Shown here in pieces: positions 1 to 8,162 of a stretch of 52,033 nt of DNA (position 1 is the stretch's first letter; every line of letters starts with the position of its first letter). The stretch lies in contig JAEYUN010000013.1 in assembly GCA_023432475.1 (NCBI GenBank), positions 1 through 52,033 on the forward strand, written 5' to 3'. Origin of the DNA: Candidatus Parcubacteria bacterium. Its GTDB lineage: Bacteria > Patescibacteriota > Saccharimonadia > Saccharimonadales > Saccharimonadaceae. The notes under the pieces were generated by a model. That model saw only the letters and a program-made list of their open reading frames with translations. It was not told the origin of the DNA and ran no database searches. The position numbers and the translations under genes are program-made.

Positions 1-825
1 CAGTACTGGCCGGAATACTCGCGCTCGGTCTGGCAAAAATATATCGAAATGGGTACAGTCAAAGTCAACGGCGCAGTAGTTACGTCTATTCGCTACGCTC
101 TGGGCGAAGACGACGAAGTCAGTGTCGGTACACTACCTGTAGTGTCATTTGAAGACGACACGCTACCCGTAGTGTACGAAGACGAACACGTGGTAGTCAT
201 AAATAAGCCAGCTGGCGTTCTAACTCATGCCAAAGGTGCTTTACTTGAAGAATACAGCGTTGCCGAGTTTATGCGCGAGCACATGAGCGAAACTGACGAA
301 ACTAACCGTCCCGGTATCGTACATCGACTCGACCGTGGCACAAGCGGTATTATGGTGTGCGCCAAAGATAGCGCTACGAAACGCTTGCTTCAAAAACAAT
401 TCCAAGACCGCAAGGCCCACAAAACCTACCTAGCCGTCGTCAAAGGCTCTCCTAAACTACCTGAAGCACGGATAGACTTGCCAATTGAGCGAAGCCCTAA
501 AGCGCCAAGTAGTTTTCGGGTTGGCGCTAAAGGAAAGTCAGCCGTAACAACCTATCGTGTTTTAGCGTCCAACGCCCAATATAGCGTTATTGAACTCAAA
601 CCTGAAACCGGACGAACACATCAGTTGCGAGTACACCTAGCCTACATAGGTACCCCCATAATCGGCGATAGTGTTTACGGCGGTGGTAAAAGTCCTATCG
701 AGCGGATGTGTCTGCATGCCTTGGCTCTAGAGATAACCATACCGCCATCGAACCGGCAAACTTTCGTAGCTGAACCACCGGAAGATCTATTGATGCTTAT
801 GAGGCGTATCGGTTATGAAATATGA
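1..825 (+). CDS. RluD-family pseudouridine synthase (5' end outside window)
   Basis: Converts specific uridines of rRNA to pseudouridine. The frame is open to base 1 and reads an S4 RNA-binding domain tail (QYWPEYSRSVWQKYIEMG) before the first internal ATG at 49, so the gene starts upstream and 274 residues are visible. The catalytic loop HRLDRGTSG (Asp at visible residue about 111), the INKPAG motif and GRTHQLRVH are all present, as in RluD/RluC. It overlaps the next gene by 11 bases, suggesting co-transcription. Which uridine is modified cannot be read from the sequence. Confidence 0.9.
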   Translation, partial: QYWPEYSRSVWQKYIEMGTVKVNGAVVTSIRYALGEDDEVSVGTLPVVSFEDDTLPVVYEDEHVVVINKPAGVLTHAKGALLEEYSVAEFMREHMSETDETNRPGIVHRLDRGTSGIMVCAKDSATKRLLQKQFQDRKAHKTYLAVVKGSPKLPEARIDLPIERSPKAPSSFRVGAKGKSAVTTYRVLASNAQYSVIELKPETGRTHQLRVHLAYIGTPIIGDSVYGGGKSPIERMCLHALALEITIPPSNRQTFVAEPPEDLLMLMRRIGYEI

Positions 826-1645
826 AAACCTGCTACTAAACCACATATCTAAGAGACTGCTCGACAGCTATATAGCCAACCCGCGGCACGCCTTACTGTT
901 GACGGGGCAGGAGGGTGTGGGTTTGGGGACTTTAGCCCAAGCTTTGGCTCTTGAGCTGGTAGAATCCCCCGTCGACGTGTTAGTAGTTTCACCCGACGAT
1001 AAAGGTACCTTGTCTATCGAAAGAGTACGCAACCTTTATGTGGAAACGCGCGACGTTCGTCAGGCGCGGCAAGTAGTTATTATTGATAATGTTGATGCTA
1101 TGAGTCTGGACGCTCAAAATGCTTTTCTAAAACTACTCGAAGAACCTAACAAGCAAATTCATTTTATCTTGACCACCCACCAACTCGAACTGCTGTTAAC
1201 AACTATAGTTTCGCGCAGTACGACCATAGACGTAAAACTTATAGACAAAAATAGTAGCGAACGCCTACTCCGGCAAAATAGCGTCAAAGAACCAACCAAG
1301 CTGAGTCAAATACTTTTTATCGCCGAAGGCCGACCGGCTGAGCTGGTTAGGTTGGCAAATTCAACCGACTATTTCGAAGAACGTTCCAAATACGTCAAAG
1401 CTGCCCGACAGCTAATAGAGGGGTCGCTGTACGACAGGTTAGTGGCAGTGAGTAATTTTACGAATCGCCAAGATGCTCTGCAATTAACCCGGATGTTGAG
1501 CCTGCTTTTGCAGTTTATGTATAGCAGAGGCCATGAACCGCGCCTGTTAAAGACGGCGCCTATTGTCGAAGAGGTTGCGGCGCATCTCGAAAGTAATGGT
1601 CACGTCAAAACCCAGCTCATGTATCTGGCTAGCGCTATGCCGTGA
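815..1645 (+). CDS. holB: DNA polymerase III delta' subunit
   Basis: Clamp-loader subunit, 276 aa, of the AAA+ fold. The P-loop is degenerate (GQEGVGLGTL, no Lys), as expected for delta', which does not bind ATP productively. Further family signs are VVIIDNVDAMSLDAQNAFLK, LLEEP at about residue 107 and the SRS sensor motif. No zinc-binding cysteine cluster is seen. It overlaps the pseudouridine synthase gene upstream; the clamp-loader partner dnaX is at 42.1 kb. A DnaX paralogue is the alternative, but the missing catalytic Lys favours delta'. Confidence 0.85.
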   Translation: MKYENLLLNHISKRLLDSYIANPRHALLLTGQEGVGLGTLAQALALELVESPVDVLVVSPDDKGTLSIERVRNLYVETRDVRQARQVVIIDNVDAMSLDAQNAFLKLLEEPNKQIHFILTTHQLELLLTTIVSRSTTIDVKLIDKNSSERLLRQNSVKEPTKLSQILFIAEGRPAELVRLANSTDYFEERSKYVKAARQLIEGSLYDRLVAVSNFTNRQDALQLTRMLSLLLQFMYSRGHEPRLLKTAPIVEEVAAHLESNGHVKTQLMYLASAMP

Positions 1646-1651
1646 TACAAT
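1643..1651 (+). promoter_or_regulatory. Extended -10 promoter for the TPR gene
   Basis: TGA-TACAAT lies inside the end of holB and finishes 7 nt before ATG 1659, predicting a leaderless mRNA that begins at the ATG. Confidence 0.6.
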
Positions 1652-1658
1652 ATAGGTG

Positions 1659-2315
1659 ATGTTAGGACTACTGTTAATACTTGCTCTGGGTGTTTGGGTG
1701 CTACTCTATCAACGACCGCTCGATGAAGCGGGTAATGAGTTGCCTTCAAAAATCTCGTCCCAGCTGGATAAGTTGTGGGGTATTGCAACCGAAAGTATTC
1801 GTGATAGGAAATATTTGCGGGCTGAAAAAGCACTGCTGACTATTCTACGGGTTGATGAGCGCAATGCTAGTGCATACAACCGACTAGGCATACTGTACGC
1901 TAAACAACGGGCCTACCAAGACGCTATCGAGTGTTTTGAAATTGCCCAGAGTCTTGAACCAAGCGCCAGCTCGCTACACAACGTCGGCCTCATTTATTAT
2001 GAGACGGGTGTGTTTGAAAAGGCAGCGCTAGCTTTCGAGCAAGCCCTTAGCTTGGAGAATGACTTAGCTGCCCGTCATATAGCCTATGCTAAGGTTCAGG
2101 AAAAGTTAGGTGATTATAAAAAAATGATTGCCTCACTCGAGCGAGCCGTGGCTCTCGAGCCTAACCCGCAAAGCTTAGGTATACTAGCCGACGCTTACGA
2201 TCGCAATGGACAGGAAGAACTGGCCACAGATTTAAGAGAAAAAGCCCAGAAGATGATCATACCTCCGGGCGAACCAAAACGCATCCAACAGCCGCCGCGA
2301 CGCGTCGTTATGTAG
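1659..2315 (+). CDS. Membrane-anchored TPR protein
   Basis: 218 aa. A short N-terminal hydrophobic segment (about residues 2-17, LGLLLILALGVWVLLY) should anchor it, followed by three to four tetratricopeptide repeats between about residues 45 and 200 (for example ASAYNRLGILYAKQRAYQDA, SLHNVGLIYYETGVFEKAAL). TPR arrays mediate protein-protein contacts; the partner is unknown. A GTG at 1656 is in frame, but the extended -10 ending 7 nt before ATG 1659 favours 1659. tRNA genes follow. Confidence 0.75.
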   Translation: MLGLLLILALGVWVLLYQRPLDEAGNELPSKISSQLDKLWGIATESIRDRKYLRAEKALLTILRVDERNASAYNRLGILYAKQRAYQDAIECFEIAQSLEPSASSLHNVGLIYYETGVFEKAALAFEQALSLENDLAARHIAYAKVQEKLGDYKKMIASLERAVALEPNPQSLGILADAYDRNGQEELATDLREKAQKMIIPPGEPKRIQQPPRRVVM

Positions 2316-2340
2316 GATAGTTCCAATCTGTTAATAGATA

Positions 2341-2349
2341 TGTTAGAAT
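2341..2349 (+). promoter_or_regulatory. Extended -10 promoter for tRNA-Thr(TGT)
   Basis: TGT-TAGAAT ends 11 nt before the mature tRNA. A weak -35 (TTCCAA, 2321-2326) lies 17 nt upstream of the hexamer. Confidence 0.55.
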
Positions 2350-2360
2350 AACTTGCGCAT

Positions 2361-2437
2361 GCCGCTTTAGCTCAGTTGGTTAGAGCAGCTGTTTTGTAAA
2401 CAGCAGGTCCTGGGTTCGAGTCCCTGAAGCGGCTCCA
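2361..2437 (+). tRNA. tRNA-Thr (anticodon TGT)
   Basis: Cloverleaf read by eye: acceptor GCCGCTT/AAGCGGC, anticodon stem GCTGT/ACAGC with loop TTTGTAA, T loop TTCGAGT, discriminator T and encoded CCA. One U-U mismatch is visible in the T stem. Discriminator T matches the other tRNA-Thr at 6837. Confidence 0.95.
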
Positions 2438-2446
2438 TGCTATACT
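2438..2446 (+). promoter_or_regulatory. Extended -10 promoter for tRNA-Tyr
   Basis: TGC-TATACT sits immediately after the tRNA-Thr CCA and ends 12 nt before tRNA-Tyr, so the two tRNAs need not be co-transcribed. Confidence 0.5.
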
Positions 2447-2458
2447 TGTTCTGGCCAT

Positions 2459-2544
2459 GCTGGGATAGTGAAGCGGTCAAACACGACAGACTGTAAATCT
2501 GTTGGCTTTCGCCTTCGTAGGTTCGAATCCTACTCCCAGCACCA
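2459..2544 (+). tRNA. tRNA-Tyr (anticodon GTA)
   Basis: Class II tRNA with a long variable arm (GGCTTTCGCC region). Acceptor GCTGGGA/TCCCAGC, anticodon stem ACAGA/TCTGT with loop CTGTAAA, T loop TTCGAAT, discriminator A and encoded CCA. Confidence 0.95.
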
Positions 2545-2549
2545 AAATG

Positions 2550-2574
2550 AAATAGTCCCTCAGCGGGCTATTTT
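2550..2574 (+). terminator. Rho-independent terminator after tRNA-Tyr
   Basis: AAATAG-t-CCC / GGG-CTATTT stem with a 5-nt loop and one bulge, followed by TTATTTTG. Confidence 0.75.
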
Positions 2575-2654
2575 ATTTTGTAGTGTAGTTGATGTGAGAA
2601 GTGTCCTATTGCGCAGCCGATATCCTGCTCACAGTCTGAAAAGATAACCACCCC

Positions 2655-2684
2655 TTGCAGCTGGTTTTCTTGTAATGCTAGTAT
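2655..2684 (+). promoter_or_regulatory. Promoter of the interrupted hydrolase
   Basis: TTGCAG, an 18-nt spacer, then TAGTAT preceded by TGC (extended -10). It ends 8 nt before ATG 2693, the same leaderless layout as intact genes nearby. Confidence 0.5.
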
Positions 2685-2692
2685 GAAGAGAT

Positions 2693-3772
2693 ATGGAGCT
2701 AACGAATCCCAACACCCCGAAGTTTAGTTACGAGCGTCGAGAAGCTCCAAAACGTAGTCGCTTGCAAAAACTAGCAGTTGGTTTAGGGGCATCAGCATTC
2801 AGCTTTGTAGCCAGTACGACCACTGTTCTAGATATTGACACCAAACTGTCCTACGCATTTGACACGCTCGATCCACCAACTACCAGTGTGCATGATTAGA
2901 AAATAGTTGCAGCTAAAAACCCTGAGGAAGAAGCCAAAATCACGCCCGTCAGTCCGGAGCTAATAAAGAAGTGTCAAGAAAGTGATATTGTAGTCGTGCA
3001 TTTCAGTGGAACCAGTATGGAAACTAGTCACTATGCTGCTTCGGTTTACAACGCCTTGGTTGAAGAGCATGGCGGGTGTTCAATGTTCCACTGGTCTGGA
3101 TATCGTTATGATCCCGATGCTTCAGCCATATCAGTGGAAGAGTCTATAGATGAAATGGTGAGGGCTGGTGAAAAAAAGAAAGTAGTTTTTATCGGCTCCA
3201 GTCTCGGTGGTACCCTGGCTCAAGATATCGCCACCCATGAGTCAGTTATGAATTCCGATAGTATTGATCTGGAGAGGGTTATCGTCATAGCCACACCTAA
3301 AGATATGGAAGACATCAATACTACCATTCTCGGTATTATGCCGGTGGCATGGCTCAAGCATTTACCTTTAGAAATACCCCTACCCGCGTTTGGCCGTCTG
3401 CCTATATTTATCCAAGCCATTGCTGGCCAAGTAGCGGCTGGTGATATGACTGACAGGCAAGCCTGGTGGCATACTATAGATAATGTTTCTAAAACTCGAC
3501 CCCAACTAACCCACAGCGAACTCGAAAGGTTACGCCGCGGTATGCATAACATAAGACCAGATGTCAGTATTGATTACGTTGGCTCATCGACAAATGACAA
3601 TACTGTTAATGTTAGGCAGGCAGTCGAGAAGATAAGCCAATATACCGACGTAACTTTTACCGAAGTAGGCGACGGGGCAGTCCACGGCGACGTTTGGCAT
3701 GTCGCTGCTGCCGGGTATTACTGGTCAATAATTGAACAGGTGCTTAAACAGGTTAACGAGAAAGAGGCCTGA
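2693..3772 (+). pseudogene. Exported alpha/beta-hydrolase-like gene with in-frame TAG
   Basis: A 68-codon frame from 2693 stops at TAG 2897-2899. The same frame then continues without another stop to 3772, giving about 358 codons apart from the stop. Residues about 22-43 are hydrophobic (signal or anchor). The downstream part has a serine-hydrolase elbow IGSSLGG, a preceding beta strand KKKVVFIG, and a late His (GDGAVHGDVW), as in alpha/beta hydrolases. The promoter is intact and only one lesion is seen, so decay is recent, or the stop is read through, or it is a sequencing error. A restart at GTG 2996 would drop the membrane segment. Confidence 0.6.
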
Positions 3773-3781
3773 TAAGCTCAA

Positions 3782-5578
3782 CTACTCTTGCGACAAAATG
3801 AGCGCGCTGAAGGGTGTCAGCGACAAGGTGATCACGTTGTCATGGTTTGCCGTTACAGTTTCAATTTGAATTTCTGCGGAATCCTGGTTATAGCCCTGCC
3901 ATGATGAGTTGAAACGAACGCGCCAGGCACCACCGACCGGTACTGTTAGTTGGTAATTATCGAAATGACCACTACCAAAGTTTGCTATAACATAAACGTC
4001 ATCGCCGGCGCCGCCTTTATCCCAACGGTGATAAGCCAGTACTTTATTGTCATCGTCGCGGTGAAACAGATTGATAAACTGGCCCAGCAGTCCAGCTGTA
4101 TTGCCAAATTTGTTAAGCCGCAGATTTATGAGATCGCGGTGAGCCGCCACAATACCGCTAAACTGTTCGGTTTTGTTCCATTCGAGCGTTTTCCAGTCAC
4201 TAAAATCACCTTCTTGCATGAACTCTTGCCCCTGGACCAGCATGGGTACTCCCGGAGCGGTCAGTGTCATGGTACTAGCAAGCAAAGTATGTTCTCTGGC
4301 TAGGCTACTTTCGGCGTTGCCGGGCGTAACTTCTTCGTTTAGGCGCTTACGACCGTTGGCGGCGGTGTCATGAGAGTCGCTAAATATGACCCTGGCAAAA
4401 GCATCTAAGTTATAGCTCCGCATCAATTCGTCGTAAAAATCGACCGGAAAAGGAACGTTGATACCTGCCAAAGCACGTATGCCATGAGGGAAATTCAAAC
4501 CCCATTGGGCGTCAAATCCTAACCCGTCGTGTTTTATGGGTTTGGTTATATAGTCATTGACTGAACTATCTTCAGCCACCATGAGAGCGCCAGGGTTTAC
4601 TTTGTGAGCAACTGTATTTATTTTGCCCAGTAAGGCCCAAGCATCGGCGATATCGTGAGCCGGGTCGTCGTTTTGGCCTTCGGTATTGCGCATATAAACT
4701 GTTGAGTCTAGCCGAATTCCGTCAAGTCTATACTCACTCAACCACATAACTATGTTGTCGAGTATGAACTGACGCACTTCGGGGCGTCCATAATCAGGTC
4801 GTCCACCCCACGGAGTGTCTCCGCGTTCATCGTTATAAAAATATATACCCCCGCGGTCGTTTTCACTCCAACCATCGAACCGCCATAGGTCGGACGTCTC
4901 ACTAAAATGGTTATAGACTAGGTCAACCATAACACCGATGTTACGACTATGGGCAGCTTTGACGAATTCCATCAGGCCATGACGGCCACCATAACTAGCC
5001 TCGACAGCGAAGATATGATCGGTAGCATAACCCCAGCCGTGCGACATAGCCATACTGGTTACCGGCATGAGTTCAACCATGGTGACCCCCAAGTCAGCTA
5101 AATAATCAAGCTTACCTATAGCGTCATAAAATGTGCCTGGAGTTGAGGCATCAGCGCGGCTAAAAGTGCCAATATGCAGCTCATACAGAACGTGATTTTG
5201 CTTTGGTAGGGGCATATAAACGTCATCTCCCCAGTCAAAGTCATTAGCCGTCACTATGGACATACCGTTTTCCGAAGCAGTTATAGTCCGCGCCCTCGGG
5301 TCGTTTCGTCTCAAAAGTTGACCGTCAGGAGTTTCTATAAGGTACTGATAGGCGTACCCGGCTTCGGCATTTTCGACAAAAAGCGACCAGTAGCCATCGC
5401 CTTCATTTTTCATGGATTTACCGGACTGATCGTAGAAGTTATCTACCAGCATGACTTTTTGAGCAAAAGGTGCCCAGACACGAAATTCCACACCACCCTG
5501 GCGGGGTATTGCTCCCAAGTCTTTTTTCACCTGGTATTTCACTATGTCCATTATGAAAGCATGGGCGTTATTAGGCAA
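3782..5578 (-). CDS. GH13 alpha-glucan branching enzyme-like protein
   Basis: 598 aa glycoside hydrolase of family 13. An N-terminal CBM48-like beta domain (about residues 20-115, VEFRVWAPFAQKV) precedes the barrel, where all four conserved regions are seen: DLVYNH, GIRLDSTVY (Asp nucleophile), VAED (Glu acid) and FSDSHD. A C-terminal beta domain follows. It is shorter than typical GlgB (about 730 aa); maltooligosyltrehalose trehalohydrolase is an alternative, but branching fits the glycogen operon at 8.2-13.2 kb. The first possible start is TTG 5578, 9 nt after a minus-strand TATACC box; ATG 5551 is an alternative. It converges on the broken hydrolase with a 9-bp gap. Confidence 0.75.
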   Translation of the reverse strand: MPNNAHAFIMDIVKYQVKKDLGAIPRQGGVEFRVWAPFAQKVMLVDNFYDQSGKSMKNEGDGYWSLFVENAEAGYAYQYLIETPDGQLLRRNDPRARTITASENGMSIVTANDFDWGDDVYMPLPKQNHVLYELHIGTFSRADASTPGTFYDAIGKLDYLADLGVTMVELMPVTSMAMSHGWGYATDHIFAVEASYGGRHGLMEFVKAAHSRNIGVMVDLVYNHFSETSDLWRFDGWSENDRGGIYFYNDERGDTPWGGRPDYGRPEVRQFILDNIVMWLSEYRLDGIRLDSTVYMRNTEGQNDDPAHDIADAWALLGKINTVAHKVNPGALMVAEDSSVNDYITKPIKHDGLGFDAQWGLNFPHGIRALAGINVPFPVDFYDELMRSYNLDAFARVIFSDSHDTAANGRKRLNEEVTPGNAESSLAREHTLLASTMTLTAPGVPMLVQGQEFMQEGDFSDWKTLEWNKTEQFSGIVAAHRDLINLRLNKFGNTAGLLGQFINLFHRDDDNKVLAYHRWDKGGAGDDVYVIANFGSGHFDNYQLTVPVGGAWRVRFNSSWQGYNQDSAEIQIETVTANHDNVITLSLTPFSALILSQE

Positions 5579-5586
5579 GTAAACAG

Positions 5587-5595
5587 TGGTATACT
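5587..5595 (+). promoter_or_regulatory. Divergent extended -10 for tgt (and the GH13 gene)
   Basis: TGG-TATACT ends 12 nt before tgt. The opposite strand of the same site reads TATACC (5593-5588) and could serve the GH13 gene. The two genes are only 29 bp apart. Confidence 0.5.
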
Positions 5596-5607
5596 GATAG
5601 GCGATTT

Positions 5608-6801
5608 ATGGCCGATTTTTCTTTCAAGATATCCCACGCGCCGGGCAAGCCGTATTTGATGCGGAGCGGCGTTATTCATACACCGCACGGTGACATTACG
5701 ACGCCGGCATTTATTCCGGTTGGCACGGCCGCGACAGTCAAAGCCCTCACGGTTGAGATGATGCGCGACAACGGCGCTCAAGCTATCTTGTCTAACGCTT
5801 ATCATCTGTATTTACAACCTGGGCATGAACTGGTCGAAAAAGCTGGCGGTCTTGCCAAATTTATGAACTGGAACGGCCCGACATTCACCGACAGCGGCGG
5901 TTTTCAGGTCCTGTCACTGGGTAGTGGTTACAAAAAGGTTGTCTCGATGGTTAGCGACGAAGCTATCGTGGCCGCTAAGAGCACTCGGCACGCTTTCGTT
6001 GATGATGACGGCGTCAACTTTAAAAGTCACCGTGACGGTACGCTCCACCGGTTCACCCCGGAAAAATCTATGCAGATACAACACTCGCTCGGGGCTGATA
6101 TATGTTTTTCTTTTGATGAGCTGACTAGTTTGGCTGACCCTAGGAAATACCAAGAAGAGGCGCTCGAGCGGACGCATGCCTGGGCAGCTCGGTCAGTCAG
6201 TGAGTTCCGTCGGTTGCAAGGTGAGCACGAGAGGCCTTATCAGGCGCTATTTGGCGTATTGCAAGGCGCTAACTTCGAAGATCTGCGTCGTCAAACCGCC
6301 CAACATTTAGGCTCAATGGATTTCGACGGCTTTGGAATCGGTGGCGCTATCGAAAAAGACCAGTTGGCTCAAATAGTCCGCTGGTGCACCGAAGAGCTGC
6401 CGGTAGAAAAACCTAAACACCTGCTTGGAATTTCCGAGCCCGACGATATCTTCGCCGCTATTGAAAATGGTGTTGATACTTTTGACTGCGTTTCGCCGAC
6501 TCGAGTGGCCCGTAACGGCGCTGCTTACAGCCTCGATGGGCGTTTTAACATCAAGGCGGCTAGGTATTTTGACGATTTTGGACCGCTTGACCCGGACTGC
6601 TCGTGCTATACTTGCCAAAATTATACCCGTGCTTATATTAATCATCTCTATAAAGCCAAGGAAATATTGGCAGCCATACTGGTATCAAACCATAACGAGC
6701 ATTTCATCATAAAACTAGTAGATGATATTCGCGCGTCCATAGAGCAAGGAAATTTCGACGAACTAAAAGAATTATGGCTGAAACGTTACTACCACCTATA
6801 G
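5608..6801 (+). CDS. tgt: tRNA-guanine transglycosylase
   Basis: 397 aa. Exchanges guanine-34 for preQ1 in tRNAs with GUN anticodons (queuosine pathway). Visible motifs: TDSGGFQVLSL with the catalytic Asp, FSFDEL, GVLQGANFEDLR, GFGIGGAIEKDQL, FDCVSPTRVARNG (second Asp), and the C-terminal zinc ligands CSCYTC plus a downstream His (YINHLY). Unlike DnaX and RecR in this window, the zinc site is intact. It starts at ATG 5608, just downstream of an extended -10 box. No queuosine precursor genes are nearby, so the base is presumably obtained elsewhere. Confidence 0.95.
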   Translation: MADFSFKISHAPGKPYLMRSGVIHTPHGDITTPAFIPVGTAATVKALTVEMMRDNGAQAILSNAYHLYLQPGHELVEKAGGLAKFMNWNGPTFTDSGGFQVLSLGSGYKKVVSMVSDEAIVAAKSTRHAFVDDDGVNFKSHRDGTLHRFTPEKSMQIQHSLGADICFSFDELTSLADPRKYQEEALERTHAWAARSVSEFRRLQGEHERPYQALFGVLQGANFEDLRRQTAQHLGSMDFDGFGIGGAIEKDQLAQIVRWCTEELPVEKPKHLLGISEPDDIFAAIENGVDTFDCVSPTRVARNGAAYSLDGRFNIKAARYFDDFGPLDPDCSCYTCQNYTRAYINHLYKAKEILAAILVSNHNEHFIIKLVDDIRASIEQGNFDELKELWLKRYYHL

Positions 6802-6818
6802 CACTTTTGCCTCTGTTT

Positions 6819-6827
6819 TGTTACAAT
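6819..6827 (+). promoter_or_regulatory. Extended -10 promoter for tRNA-Thr(GGT)
   Basis: TGT-TACAAT ends 9 nt before the mature tRNA. Confidence 0.55.
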
Positions 6828-6836
6828 GTTTCCGAC

Positions 6837-6911
<75 letters not shown>

Positions 6912-7018
6912 TATCTGATTAATCATAGGCTCCTTCTCTTACGATTAATGAGACATGGATAAGTATCAATCGGGACGCTCAACAACTAGTTCAATGGTTA
7001 TAACTATTGGTAGTACAT

Positions 7019-7490
7019 ATGCCAGGCATTGACAAGATCTATTTCAAAGAAGCAGCCGATGAAGCCAAACTGGCGACATGCCGACGGGCGCAATGCGGTT
7101 GTGCGATTGTTTCGACAGACCAGAAAAATCGGTCGCGGACACAATTCTCCCCCGGACGATGACGAAACTCAGAGAACGCGTGAAGTCGGTGATTACAATT
7201 ACGAGGTTAAACCGAAATACGACAAAACCTGTTGCGTACACGCCGAATGGAACGCTATTCTCGATGCTTGTAAGCGCTATGGTAAAGCGATATAAGACTC
7301 CACCCTCTACTTTTTGCGAATTAACCAAGACGGGGAGTTAACAGCTGCCGACACGCCTTATTGCGCAGTGTGTAGTCGACCGGCACTTCAAAGCGGTGTT
7401 AAATGGTTCGCGTTATGGAACGGCACACCTCAAGTTTATGACACCTCAAACTACAATAAATTGTCACATGATTTCCATAGAGGTGTATAA
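7019..7490 (+). pseudogene. Decayed cytidine/dCMP deaminase
   Basis: Starting at ATG 7019, the frame reads MPGIDKIYFKEAADEAKLAT and a Cys-rich start, then slips near the A-run at about 7118-7125 into the frame that reads KIGRGHNSPPDD and the zinc motif CCVHAEWNAILDA. That frame is cut by TAA 7293-7295, after which it continues (STLYFLRINQDGEL, PYCAVC, the second zinc motif) to TAA 7488. Thus one frameshift and one nonsense codon disable a protein of about 157 aa. A different deaminase at 36342 may have replaced it. About 107 bases lie between tRNA-Thr and this relic; no gene is seen there. Confidence 0.8.
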
Positions 7491-7491
7491 T
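7486..7491 (+). promoter_or_regulatory. -10 box of the PspC gene
   Basis: TATAAT overlaps the last codons of the deaminase relic and ends 10 nt before ATG 7502. Confidence 0.5.
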
Positions 7492-7501
7492 AGTTCATGG
7501 T

Positions 7502-7723
7502 ATGAAAAAGCTCTACCGTTCTGAAACAGATAAGAAAATTGCTGGCATTTGCGGCGGTTTAGGAGAATATTTTGACGTTGACCCGACCGTTTGGCGGGTT
7601 ATTTTTGTTATTCTGCTTTTGCCTGGCGGTCTACCAGGCCTAATACCTTATTTAATATTGTGGCTAATTATCCCGACAGAAAGCGAAATAAAGCGTAACA
7701 ATGTTTCCGACTCGCAAAAATAG
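7502..7723 (+). CDS. PspC-domain membrane protein
   Basis: 73 aa. The stand-alone PspC domain is clear: KKLYRSETDKKIAGICGGLG, then EYFDVDPTVWRVIFV, and one membrane helix (about residues 31-57) ending LILWLIIPTE. PspC proteins take part in envelope-stress sensing in other bacteria; here there is no PspA/B neighbour, so the role is open. The 3' end overlaps the small membrane ORF at 7701. Confidence 0.85.
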   Translation: MKKLYRSETDKKIAGICGGLGEYFDVDPTVWRVIFVILLLPGGLPGLIPYLILWLIIPTESEIKRNNVSDSQK

Positions 7724-7853
7724 CATCAAAGCTGCGTCAACCGCATTGGGGGCTATCGTCCTTCTCGTATCAGGTCTTATTATACTTTTTAGTGCTAAAG
7801 CTGCGCCGGTTTCCGACAGTCCAATAATTACCAGTGAAAAAGTCGCTGACTAA
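7701..7853 (+). CDS. Small single-pass membrane protein
   Basis: 50-aa frame starting inside the end of the PspC gene (23-bp overlap). It has a basic N terminus (MFPTRKNSIK), one hydrophobic helix (about residues 15-33, ALGAIVLLVSGLIILFS) and a short polar tail. The overlap and topology suggest translational coupling with pspC. No family recognised; a secretion signal peptide is an alternative reading (AKA before APV). Confidence 0.45.
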   Translation: MFPTRKNSIKAASTALGAIVLLVSGLIILFSAKAAPVSDSPIITSEKVAD

Positions 7854-7875
7854 GCTTTACTAGAGAGAAATCTTA

Positions 7876-7884
7876 TGCTAGAAT
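7876..7884 (+). promoter_or_regulatory. Extended -10 promoter for rpmG
   Basis: TGC-TAGAAT ends 11 nt before ATG 7896. Confidence 0.55.
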
Positions 7885-7895
7885 AGCTGCTGATT

Positions 7896-8102
7896 ATGGC
7901 AAAGAAGAATACGAAACGAAAATTGGTCGGTTTGGTGTCTGCGGCTTCCGGACATCGGACTTACTATACCGTTAAAAACACCCAGAACACGACTGAAAAG
8001 ATTAGCTTGAAAAAGTACGATCCGATTACTCGTAAGCATGAAGTCTACGAAGAAACTAAGAAGAACCTTGGTCGCAACGAAGTCAAAGCCCGCAAGAGCT
8101 AA
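7896..8102 (+). CDS. rpmG: 50S ribosomal protein L33, zinc-free form
   Basis: 68 aa. The L33 core is clear (SGHRTYYTVKN, LKKYDPITRKHEVYEETK), but all four zinc cysteines of the C+ form are replaced (SAAS for CxxC, DPIT for CPxC), so this is the C- paralogue type. The N terminus is basic (MAKKNTKRK). It is a single-gene unit with its own near-leaderless promoter. Confidence 0.9.
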   Translation: MAKKNTKRKLVGLVSAASGHRTYYTVKNTQNTTEKISLKKYDPITRKHEVYEETKKNLGRNEVKARKS

Positions 8103-8125
8103 GAAAACGGCATCGCCGCACCTCT

Positions 8126-8157
8126 AAAACCGGCCGAAATACGTACCAGTTTTCTTT
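8126..8157 (+). terminator. Probable bidirectional terminator after rpmG
   Basis: AAAACcGG / CCaGTTTT stem with one mismatch and a 12-nt loop, followed by CTTTTTC. It lies between rpmG and the convergent gene ending at 8163. Confidence 0.45.
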
Positions 8158-8162
8158 TTCAA

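Noticed and set aside
2897..2899. Recoding of TAG as a sense codon
   Set aside because: TAG ends other clearly complete genes here (rplK at 22113-22115, for example), and only this gene shows an internal TAG.
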